Below, one piece after another: positions 23,663 to 31,689 of a stretch of DNA of 64,000 nt. Both the position numbers and the translations under genes were made by a program. Numbering within the stretch: the first letter of the stretch is position 1; every line of letters begins with the position of its first letter. The stretch is from Syngnathus acus (taxonomy: Eukaryota; Chordata; Actinopteri; Syngnathiformes; Syngnathidae), in contig NC_051098.1 of NCBI RefSeq assembly GCF_901709675.1, forward strand, positions 2,844,500-2,908,499, written 5' to 3'. The notes beneath the pieces were generated by a model. The model saw nothing but the letters and a program-made list of their open reading frames with translations. It ran no database searches and was not told where the DNA came from.

Positions 23663-23951
23663 CAGAGGCGTAGCCAAGCCGGGGCGAGCCGGGGCGGCGC
23701 CCCGGTTAGGACTCCCTGCGCCCCGGTTGAAAAAAATCGAGCTTTTTCGATTCTTCATTTTCATGCCGTTTTTTTCTTTCGGTCTTGCGCGAATGTGCTT
23801 GCGCTATTCTATGTGCGCGATGTTATCCATTCACCGTTTGCCTCCCGGACCCGGATGTTGTTTTAGCGATCAGCGAACGGCGTGGGTGATGTTCGATTTT
23901 TTTTCCTGTGGGCGTGCGCCCCTACTGGAAAAATTCCTGGCTACGCCTCTG
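23663..23951. mobile_element. 289-bp hAT-like element inside the larger hAT
   Basis: Ends are CAGAGGCGTAGCCA and TGGCTACGCCTCTG, a perfect 14-bp inverted repeat. Flanking octamers CCAACAGT and CTGACAGT agree at 6 of 8 positions, consistent with an aged hAT target duplication. It splits the transposase-like frame of its host element. Confidence 0.75.
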
Positions 23952-24008
23952 CTGACAGTACATGGAAGACTATTGTTTGATGGGATTTACGTCCACAAGT
24001 TGTAACCC

Positions 24009-24529
24009 TGTTAGGTTTATTTTGCTAAACAACTCACAAATAATGAAGAGAGGATGTTTCCGGTTTCTTGCAAGGAGAATAGGAGAGCTTAAAGGTTCCC
24101 ACAATTCTGATCAGCTTCTCCTATCCACCTTACTTTTATTCATTTAGAGGTCCCTAGTTACAAAATAGGCGGTGCCCCTAAAGGATGGGGAATCAACAAG
24201 ATCAGCAAAACGGCCTCCGTCCCTGGCAGGTTTTCTCATGTATTTTGGCAGCGTAAACACAAGCAGACATTTGCAGATAAGCTCTTTTTGCACGTCATGT
24301 CATCATAAAAACATTTCATTTCTTCATATCACTAAATAGCAGAAAGGTCGTCCTTGGCCGTTCCTCATCTCTTCGGCCAGCTTGGTGTCGACAGCTTTCG
24401 ATTCCTCAACTCCCTCTGACCTTTATTCCACATCAAAAAACACTCTTCCCACAGCAACCAGAATATAAATTGTTAAGCCACTGCATTCATAAATGTATAA
24501 TCAATCATAATGAAATCATTACTCCATCA
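24009..24529 (-). mobile_element. 3' LTR of an endogenous retrovirus
   Basis: On the - strand the 521-bp segment starts TGATGG directly after a polypurine tract (AAAAGGGGGGAA, 24530-24541) and ends CTAACA. AATAAAAG-type polyadenylation signals lie in its second half. It stands immediately downstream of an env remnant, the normal order env - polypurine tract - 3' LTR. No target duplication could be matched because the other side is truncated. Confidence 0.7.
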
Positions 24530-24602
24530 TTCCCCCCTTTTATTATTTTGATTCTACATTCGCCCCCAGAAAATATCCTTAAAAAGTCTTCCGGTATTGG
24601 AT

Positions 24603-25088
24603 TTATTTAGTCAATTCATCGACCCGTTGACCAATGTAGTTCTCATACACATTTTGGGGTCGAGACGCAGTATTCAGGATAGGAAGGTATCCTCCCCCAA
24701 CACCCCGAGCCGCAGCAGCATCACCGCTCCCCAGTTCCGGAATCGCCAGCATCGGGTACACTTCCGATAACGTAGAATACGTGGGCGCTATGGCCGTAGA
24801 GATAAGCCGATTTAGCAGAGCGCAGATGCAGGGGATACAGCAACAACCACACAAAGTGAGGAGAGCTGTGAAAACAGAGATTGATACCGAAATAGAATAC
24901 ACCAAATTTTTATATTTCCCAAAAGTCTTGTCGAACCAATCAGACCAAATGGAGGTGTCCACCCCTGAGTGATCCTTCAGCCTGCGATTTAGCATCCGGA
25001 GTCCCTTTATGGGACTCCTTTCAGGTGCAGTGTTATCAGGAATAAATGTACAACATTCACAATGTTTGAAACATAAATGTGTCTGTCA
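24603..25088 (-). pseudogene. Retroviral env remnant (transmembrane subunit)
   Basis: The - strand frame contains a Cys-rich stretch with a CC pair like the one that follows the immunosuppressive region of gamma/epsilon-type TM subunits. A membrane-proximal ectodomain segment follows, then a ~25-residue hydrophobic span with a CCCIPC cluster (membrane anchor), then a cytoplasmic tail of about 60 residues. The surface subunit, fusion peptide and all gag-pol are absent, and the fragment stops abruptly at about 25088 inside the hAT element. It is an old, incomplete copy and cannot make an envelope protein. The class call is from general layout only. Confidence 0.7.
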
Positions 25089-25313
25089 GGTACACCGCTA
25101 CAAGTTGTTTAACTTTAATAAATCAAACACTGATGGGACAATCCTGTACCTCTTTCTTTTCGACCAGAAATGTGTTGCGCTGGTCAGGGGGTACTTGGCT
25201 GAAAAAATATTTCGAAGGAGGTACATCACTGAAAATAATTTGAGAACCACTGGTCTATGTGACCAATAAAGGTCAAAAGTCACTAACATAATCAAGGACC
25301 GACAGTCATAACA

Positions 25314-26590
25314 GTAGCCCTCCCCCTCCACTGGCATCGCCTGGTGCCTTACCAGGCTTATGAGGGAATTCACGGTAGAAGTCCTGGAGGCGGAAAGGGT
25401 CGAGGATAAGGGACCTCAAGATCCAGGAGGGTTCCTCGGGACTGTAACCGTACCAGTCACCCAAATACTGAAATACCGGGAACGTTCATCCAAAATCTTG
25501 GGGAGAGTTTAAGCAGGGTGAACGTCAATGACCAGTGGTGGGGCAGGGGGCTCAGAAAGAGGGCTGAGGGGACTAGAGGAGACCAGCTTCAGGAGAGAGA
25601 CATAAAAAGTGGGGTGGACCCGTAGGTCACAGTTGGAGAGCCAAAACATCTGCCTGGAGCAGTAGGATCGACGTCTGTCAGCCAGTTGACGGTTGCGCTG
25701 GGCTGTGCAGGACACTGCAGCTCTGGCATATCTCCAGACGGTGCGACATCGTCGAAGATGAGCACTGACAGAGGGAACAGTGACCTCGTGTTCCTGGGAG
25801 GGGAAAAATGGAGGCTGATATCCATAGGTGACCATGAAAGGAGACATGCCCGTGGAAGAGGAAGTGAGGGAATTGTGGGAATATTCGACCCAAAGAAGGT
25901 GTTTACTCTAAGAGGCTGGATGGTAGGCCAAAACAGACCTTAGCGCAGACTCCAGGTCTTGATTGTCTCTCTCTGACTGTTCATTGGTTTGGGGATGATA
26001 ACCAGAAGACAGGCTAGAGCAGGCGTCGGGAACCTATGGCTCGCGAGCCAGATATGGCTCTTTTGGTGACGTTATTAAAAGGAATACATTAGTACACTCA
26101 AAAAATCGTTGGCCTTAATTAAAATACATGCATTTAATTGTATCTAGCCTATCGGTTTTTTTTAAATGGTATGGCTCTCACGGGAAGTTATTTGTAAAAT
26201 ATGGGCATGTATCGCTCTGTCCGCCAAAAAGGTTCCCAACCCCTGGGCTAGAGGATGCCCCCAGAGCCCTATAGAAAGCTTGCCATACCTGGGAAGTGAA
26301 CTGGGGACCCTGGTCAGAAACAATGTCAATGGGGATGCCATGAAGCTTGAAGACATCATCCATCATTATGTCGGCAGTCTCAATGGCGGAGGAAAGTTTG
26401 GGCAATGGAACGAAATGAACCATCGTGGCAAATCTGTCAACCACGGTCAATATGACCATGTTTCCATCTGAGGGAGGCAGACCAGTGATGAAATCAGTCA
26501 ACAGTGAGAGGTTGTAGTAGATCCGTGGGGCGATGGTGAGAGGATTTCCCCCGAGAGCAAACCAGACAGGTGGCGACGAACTCCCTGGCA
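25314..26590 (-). mobile_element. Gypsy retrotransposon remnant (integrase and C-terminus)
   Basis: On the - strand, 26250-26590 encodes an integrase core with [16 protein letters not shown] and [12 protein letters not shown]. After a 226-bp hAT insertion the frame resumes to the left with the YGYQPPFF region and an integrase C-terminal tail (25509-25847). A polypurine tract and an LTR follow. Only the 3' end of the element is kept. To the right it is cut by a Tc1 remnant at about 26591. Confidence 0.85.
26020..26245. mobile_element. 226-bp hAT miniature element in gypsy integrase
   Basis: Ends are CAGGCGTCGGGAACCTATGG and AAAAAGGTTCCCAACCCCTG. The perfect 8-bp duplication GGCTAGAG lies at 26012-26019 and 26246-26253. 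Non-coding. It belongs to the group of elements with TGGCTCGCGAGCC-like subterminal sequence, as does 33788-34062. Confidence 0.92.
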
Positions 26591-28125
26591 TCTATTTTTG
26601 TCTCATCAGACCACATGATGTGGTCTGATGAGACAAAAACAGAACTTTTTGGTTTAAACCACTTGTCGTGTTTGGAGGAAGAAGAATGATGAGTACAACC
26701 CCAAGAACACCATCCCAACTGTGAAGCATGGTGGTGGAAAAATCATTCTTTGGGGATGCTTTTCTGCAAAGGGAACACGACAACTGCACCGTATTCAGGG
26801 AAGGATGGATGGGGTCATGTATCATGAGATCTTGGCCAACAACCTCCTTCCCTCAGTAAGAGCATTGAAGATGGGTCGCAGCTGGGTCCTCCAGCATGAC
26901 AACGACCCAAAACACATAGCCTGGGCAACTAAGGAGTGGCTCCGTAGGAAACATCTCAAGGTCCTGGAATGACCTAGCCAGTCTCCAGACCTGAATCCAA
27001 GAGAGAATCTTGGGAGGAAGCTTAAAGTCCATGTGGCCCAGCGACAGCACCGAAACCTGAAGGCTCTGGAGAAGATCTGTATGAAGGAGTGGGCCAAAAT
27101 CCCTGCTGCAGTGTGTGCAAACCTGGTCAAGAACTACAGGAAACATCTGATCTCTGTAATAGCAAACAAAGGTTTCTGCACCAAATATTAAGTTCTGTTT
27201 TTCTGATGTATCAAATACTTATTTCATGCAATGAAATGAAAATTAATTACAGTGGAGCCTCGGTTTTCGACCACAATCCGTTCCAGAAGGCTGTTCGAGA
27301 AGTGAATCGTTCGAACTCCGAATCATGTTTTCCAATTACAAATAATGGAAGAAAATTAGTCCGTTCCAAGCAAAAAAAACACCTTTTTTTAAGCATTTTT
27401 TTCATTTGCGCATTTTTGTCCGATCGTGCAACTGCAGCGCACCGCCGACCGCGCAACCGTAGCGCGTCGCCGACCGCGCAACTGCACCGCGCTGGTCGCA
27501 TTATTGTGACAGCCATCGCTGTAATTTAGAAACTATTTTTAAAGTTCTGATGTACTTTCCAAAATTTAAGTGGACCTCAGTGCGCAGGGAGCTTAATTTT
27601 GTCCGATCGTGCAACTACAGTGCACCGTCGAACGCGCAACCATAGCGCGCCGCCGACCGCGCAACTACACCGCGCTGGTCGCATTATTGTGACAGAGCGG
27701 TTGCTAAAATTTAGAAAATATTTTTAAAGTCCTAATGGACTTACCAAAATTTAAGTGGACCTCAGTGCACAGGGAGTTTAATTTGGTCCGATTGCGCAAG
27801 CGCAGCGCGCCGGGCTCTCACTGTCGCATTGCTTTAGGAGGGTCTTTGTGTTTTAGGATGGCTTTACTGCTCCCACTTGCTTCCTTTGGAGGCATGATCA
27901 GAGTTGATGCAATCCTCAGAGTAACGAGAATGTAATGACGAACGGAGACAGTTAGCATGCGGGTCCTCTCGGTCATCTCGCGAGGTTCGACAACCGAATT
28001 TCGTCCGACATCCGAAGCAAAAAAATCTCAAATTTTTTGTTCGAATACCGATTTGTTCGAGAACCGGGACGTTCGAAAACCGAGGCTCCACTGTATTTAA
28101 AAACCATACAAATCACAGTTGAAGA
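26591..28125 (+). mobile_element. Tc1 remnant with snap-back 5' end, split by a Tigger-like element
   Basis: The + strand 26618-27190 reads as the C-terminal two thirds of a Tc1 transposase: [16 protein letters not shown] and a degenerate SPDLN(P)RENL, in which the usual NPIEN motif is altered to NPREN. A stop codon lies near 26968. The 5' end is an inverted repeat (26595-26639). The 3' non-coding end (CAATGAAATGAAAATTAATT) is cut at 27249 and resumes at 28094. Dead copy. Confidence 0.8.
27250..28093. mobile_element. Tigger/pogo-like non-autonomous element with internal repeats
   Basis: The inverted ends are CAGTGGAGCCTCGGTTTTCG and its reverse complement, flanked by TA on both sides, so it was a TA insertion into the Tc1 tail. 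Inside, a ~184-bp unit starts GTCCGATCG/GTCCGATTG at about 27418, 27601 and 27786. No transposase. The CAGT ends with TA duplication fit the Tc1-mariner-pogo group; Tigger is my preferred reading. Confidence 0.8.
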
Positions 28126-28126
28126 T

Positions 28127-28412
28127 TCAAGATTCAAGAGTTTTTATTCGCCATGTTTGAGCATGCCAAACAAGGAATTTGACTTAGGTACATCACAGCC
28201 TCTGTTCAACATTTAGGTGACTAACAACACTCAGGACATGTGAAAAGTGACAAATATTCTCAAACAGCCCCTGATCTTAAACTCCCAGGAGGGCAAGGAA
28301 AAACTCAAAACTCCAACTAGGGGAAATGAGAAACCTTGAGGAGAGACCACAGATGGGATGGTCCCTCTTCCAGGATGACTAGGCTGCAATGGATGCAGAG
28401 AGGACACATAGT
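28127..28412 (-). mobile_element. Interspersed repeat, family B copy 1
   Basis: The left end has GATTCAAGATTCAAGAGTTT, then a body with CCCCTGATCTTAAACTCCCA, GGGCAAGGAAAAACT, GAGAAACCTTGAGGAGAGAC and GCTGCAATGGATGCAGAGAG. The same body is at 57326-57600, where the left end is a TCAAG repeat. Read on the -, the short tandem tail would be the 3' end, as in LINE-mobilised repeats. Confidence 0.65.
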
Positions 28413-28420
28413 ACAAACAG

Positions 28421-31400
28421 TCCAAGATGGCGGCGCCCCAGTTGGCCGCGGCCGCGACGGCCCTCGACAACCGACGAGTGTTTTCACAAAATATGTCGCC
28501 TAGGACACTACAAACAACACAAAGTTTAGTTTATCCATCCAGTAGATTAGTGTATGATCGCCAGCGCCTGCTGGAGGTACGGTCATCAAGTGTTTTCGGA
28601 CTCGTAGCCACAACTACCCTAGTCTGTTTACGTAGCCTCGGAGTGCTTAGGGCGTTAGCCCCAGAAGCTCACGATGCAGCGGGCTCGCCGGGCAGCACAC
28701 GCCGGAGGAGGAGTAAGCGTAGGCGGTGTGACCGGCGGCGAAAGCGCGGCTGTCGAGGTGGGCTAACGGCTAAGCTTAAAGCTAACCCCTACAAACCGCT
28801 GCTTCCATCCATCTTCCTCTCCAACGTCCGCTCACTGGATAATAAAATGGACCATCTACAACTGGAACTCTCTTCAAAGAGGGAGGTTAGAAACTGCTGC
28901 GCTCTCATCCTGACGGAGACATGGCTGAACTCATCAATACCGGACAACGCCGTTAGCCTGGAGGGGCTCGCTACATTCCGCGCCGACAGAAACAGCGAGC
29001 TAAGCGGTAAATCCCGAGGAGGTGGGCTGTGTGTCTACATCAACAACAACTGGTGCAAAAATGCTAGATCTGTCGCCAGCTTCTGCTCTTCGGACATCGA
29101 GCTTTTGACTGTTAACTGCAGACCCTTCTACCTGCCCAGAGAGTTTACTGTTGTTAGCATCACGGCTGTGTATGTGCCTCCTAGCGCTAATACTAAAGAG
29201 GCCATGAGTGTTCTCTATCGGACAATCAGTGAGCTGCAATCCACGCACACAGAGGGTGTTTTCATCATTGCTGGGGACTTCAACCAGGCTAACATGAAGA
29301 CTATTCTCCCTCATTTTTACCAACACGTGGATTTTCCAACTCGGGGAGAGAACACTCTGGACTTGGTTTACACCAATATAAAGGATGCATTCAGAGCAGC
29401 CCCCCGCCCCCACCTCGGCTCTTCAGACCACCTATCTGTTATGCTAATCCCTGCATACAGGCCCCTGCTGATCAGAGCAAAACCCACAGTGAAGCAGGTG
29501 AGGGTGTGGTCTGAGGGGGCCATGGAGGCACTCCAGGACTGCTTTGAGTGCTCTGACTGGGACATGTTCAAATCAGCAGCAACATATGACAATCAGATCG
29601 ACATTGATGAGTACGCCATGACTGTGTCAGCCTACATCAACAAATGCACCGAGGACGTCAGCACCACTAAGAACATCATCACCCGAGCCAACCAACGACC
29701 CTGGATGACTGAGGAGGTACGTCATACGCTACGAGCACGGAACTCAGCCTTCAAGTCTGGCGACAAGGAGGCACTGAGGACAGCGAGAGCCAACTTGAAC
29801 CGTGCCATCAGGCTAGCGAAGCGAAGCCACAGTCGAAAAATTCAGGATTTTTTCCACGACGCCAATAACACCAGGAGTATGTGGCAAGGCATACGGGCGA
29901 TCATGGACTACAACTTACCCTCCCCCCCGGTGGGCGAGGTTGATGCTGACTTCCTAAATGGTCTAAATAACTTCTTTGGGCGTTTTGAGGCACTAAACAG
30001 CACTCCTGCAGTTAAAACTGTTCCCCACCAGGAAGAGGAGGCCCTCTGCCTTGACTCAGCCGACGTGTGGAAGACTCTGAGAAGAGTCAACCCACGTAAG
30101 GCCCCAGGCCCCGACAACATACCTGGGGGGGTGTTCAAGGAATGTGCAGGCCAGCTGGCTGGTGTCATCACAGACATTTTTAACATCTCGCTGAACCAAG
30201 CCAAAGTGCCAGTATGCTTCAAGGCTGCCTCCATCATTCCGGTGCCGAAGAAACCTCAAATCACCTCATTGAATGACTACAGACCTGTGGCACTGACTCC
30301 CATCATGATGAAGTGCTTCGAAAGGCTGCTCAAAGAACACATCGTCTCCAGACTCCCCCCAACATTCGATCCGTTCCAGTTTGCCTACCGGCAGAACCGC
30401 TCTACTGAGGATGCCATCTCCTCCGTTCTTCACCTGAGCCTGGCTCACCTGGAGGAGAGGAACACCCACGTGCGGTTGCTGTTCCTGGACTTCAGCTCAG
30501 CGTTTAACACCATCATTCCACAACATCTGGTGGAAAAACTGGAACACCTGGGCTTCAGCACCCCCCTTCGAAACTGGCTGCTAGACTTCCTCACCAACAG
30601 ACCTCAGTCAGTCCGGGTCGGACAGAACACCTCAGATGTCATCACCCTCAGCACAGGCTCCCCTCAGGGCTGCGTCCTGAGCCCCCTGCTGTTCACCCTG
30701 ATGACACACGACTGCGCCCCCAGGTTCACCACCAATCACATCGTGAAGTTTGCAGACGACACAACGGTGGTGGGCCTCATCAGGGACAACAACGACCTGG
30801 ACTACAGAGAGGAGGTGGAGCAGTTGGTGGGCTGGTGCAGAGAAAATAGCCTGATCCTGAATGTGGAGAAGACGAAGGAGATCATTGTCGACTTCAGGAC
30901 GAACCAGCCTCACCACGCTCCACTGATCATCAACAGCTCAGCTGTGGAGGTGGTCAGCAGCACTAAATTCCTGGGGGTCCACATCACAGACGACCTCACC
31001 TGGACTGTGAACACCACAACACTAGTCAAGAGGGCACAGAAGCGCTTGTACTTCCTGCGGAGGATGAGGAGAGCCCACCTGCCCCCACCCATCATGAGGA
31101 CGTTCTACCGAAGCACCATAGAGAGCATTCTGACAAGCTGTCTCTCGGTGTGGTGTGGAGGTTGCAGCGCCTCCGATTGGAAGAACCTGAGGAGAGTGGT
31201 GAGGACAGCAGAGAGGATCATCGGGGCTCCTCTTCCCTCCATTCAGGACTTGTCATCCCAGCGCTGCGTGTCCCGAGCCCGTAATATTATCAGTGACCCA
31301 TCACACCCCCACCATGGACTGTTCTCCATGCTGCCCTCTGGGAAGAGGTTTCGCAGCATCCGCTGCAGGTCTACCAGGTTCTGCAATAGTTTTTTCCCTG

Positions 31401-31672
31401 CTGTCGTCAGACTGTTGAACATTCAAACGTAGCATTCCTCTGCACACTTGTAAATACTGCTTTTGTCTCCTGCACTGTTCACATACTTTATCACTGCTGC
31501 ACTTTGTATTTTATACTTATCTTATTTCATATTTGTATATAGAATGTCACTTTTTAACCAGCCGCAATACCACTACATTGTTGAAAGCCGTATGCAACGA
31601 AATTTCGTTTTGTGTACACCCAGTGTTGACAAAATGACAATAAAGTTTGTCTAAGTCTAAGTCTAAGTCTAG
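28421..31672 (+). mobile_element. Rex1/CR1-like LINE, apparently full-length
   Basis: It starts around CCAAGATGGCGGCGCC, has one long frame (28427-31432), a short 3' UTR with AATAAAG at 31640, and a tail of TCTAAG hexamers to 31672. No flanking duplication was recognised with confidence. A second, broken relative in opposite orientation begins about 60 bp to the right. Confidence 0.85.
28427..31432 (+). CDS. Rex1-like LINE endonuclease-reverse transcriptase, uninterrupted
   Basis: The 1001-residue frame has no internal stop. N-terminal residues 1-120 are basic, with an Arg-rich stretch near 85-105. An APE-type endonuclease follows at about 129-340: SNVRSLDNK at 131, AGDFNQAN at 281 and SSDHLS at 331, where the His is catalytic in this family. 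Reverse transcriptase spans about 555-800: KAPGPDNIPG at 557, FLDFSSAFNTII at 684, SPQGCVLSPLLF at 744, and FADDTT at 774 with the Asp pair that binds metal. The rest is the usual C-terminal extension. Such enzymes nick DNA and copy their own RNA onto the nick. The ATG lies just after the element's 5' end, so this start is natural. It is potentially competent, but no promoter was tested and sequence alone does not show activity. Confidence 0.88.
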   Translation: MAAPQLAAAATALDNRRVFSQNMSPRTLQTTQSLVYPSSRLVYDRQRLLEVRSSSVFGLVATTTLVCLRSLGVLRALAPEAHDAAGSPGSTRRRRSKRRRCDRRRKRGCRGGLTAKLKANPYKPLLPSIFLSNVRSLDNKMDHLQLELSSKREVRNCCALILTETWLNSSIPDNAVSLEGLATFRADRNSELSGKSRGGGLCVYINNNWCKNARSVASFCSSDIELLTVNCRPFYLPREFTVVSITAVYVPPSANTKEAMSVLYRTISELQSTHTEGVFIIAGDFNQANMKTILPHFYQHVDFPTRGENTLDLVYTNIKDAFRAAPRPHLGSSDHLSVMLIPAYRPLLIRAKPTVKQVRVWSEGAMEALQDCFECSDWDMFKSAATYDNQIDIDEYAMTVSAYINKCTEDVSTTKNIITRANQRPWMTEEVRHTLRARNSAFKSGDKEALRTARANLNRAIRLAKRSHSRKIQDFFHDANNTRSMWQGIRAIMDYNLPSPPVGEVDADFLNGLNNFFGRFEALNSTPAVKTVPHQEEEALCLDSADVWKTLRRVNPRKAPGPDNIPGGVFKECAGQLAGVITDIFNISLNQAKVPVCFKAASIIPVPKKPQITSLNDYRPVALTPIMMKCFERLLKEHIVSRLPPTFDPFQFAYRQNRSTEDAISSVLHLSLAHLEERNTHVRLLFLDFSSAFNTIIPQHLVEKLEHLGFSTPLRNWLLDFLTNRPQSVRVGQNTSDVITLSTGSPQGCVLSPLLFTLMTHDCAPRFTTNHIVKFADDTTVVGLIRDNNDLDYREEVEQLVGWCRENSLILNVEKTKEIIVDFRTNQPHHAPLIINSSAVEVVSSTKFLGVHITDDLTWTVNTTTLVKRAQKRLYFLRRMRRAHLPPPIMRTFYRSTIESILTSCLSVWCGGCSASDWKNLRRVVRTAERIIGAPLPSIQDLSSQRCVSRARNIISDPSHPHHGLFSMLPSGKRFRSIRCRSTRFCNSFFPAVVRLLNIQT

Positions 31673-31689
31673 ACAATTCAAAAAAGGTG

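Larger units (their letters stand above)
23081..25252. mobile_element. hAT element (2.17 kb) carrying three later insertions
   Basis: Ends are CAGTGGTTCTCAAA and TTGAGAACCACTG. The 8-bp duplication GTCTATGT lies at 23073-23080 and 25253-25260. Inside, at about 23620-23662 and 23952-24004, a + strand frame reads like the start of a ZBED5-type hAT transposase (KPEPTKYQQ...YMEDYCLMGFTST). It is interrupted by another small hAT element. A family A repeat (23142-23502) and an ERV end (24009-25088) are also nested here. The transposase is otherwise missing. Confidence 0.88.
22985..25313 (-). mobile_element. Gypsy LTR copy B, split by a hAT insertion
   Basis: The left part (22985-23080) and right part (25253-25313) match consecutive parts of LTR copy A. 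The hAT element at 23081-25252 separates them. Directly to the right, on the - strand, GGAGGGGGAGGGCT forms a polypurine tract just before the LTR start TGTTATGAC. That identifies this as the 3' LTR of the gypsy remnant at 25314-26590. Confidence 0.7.
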
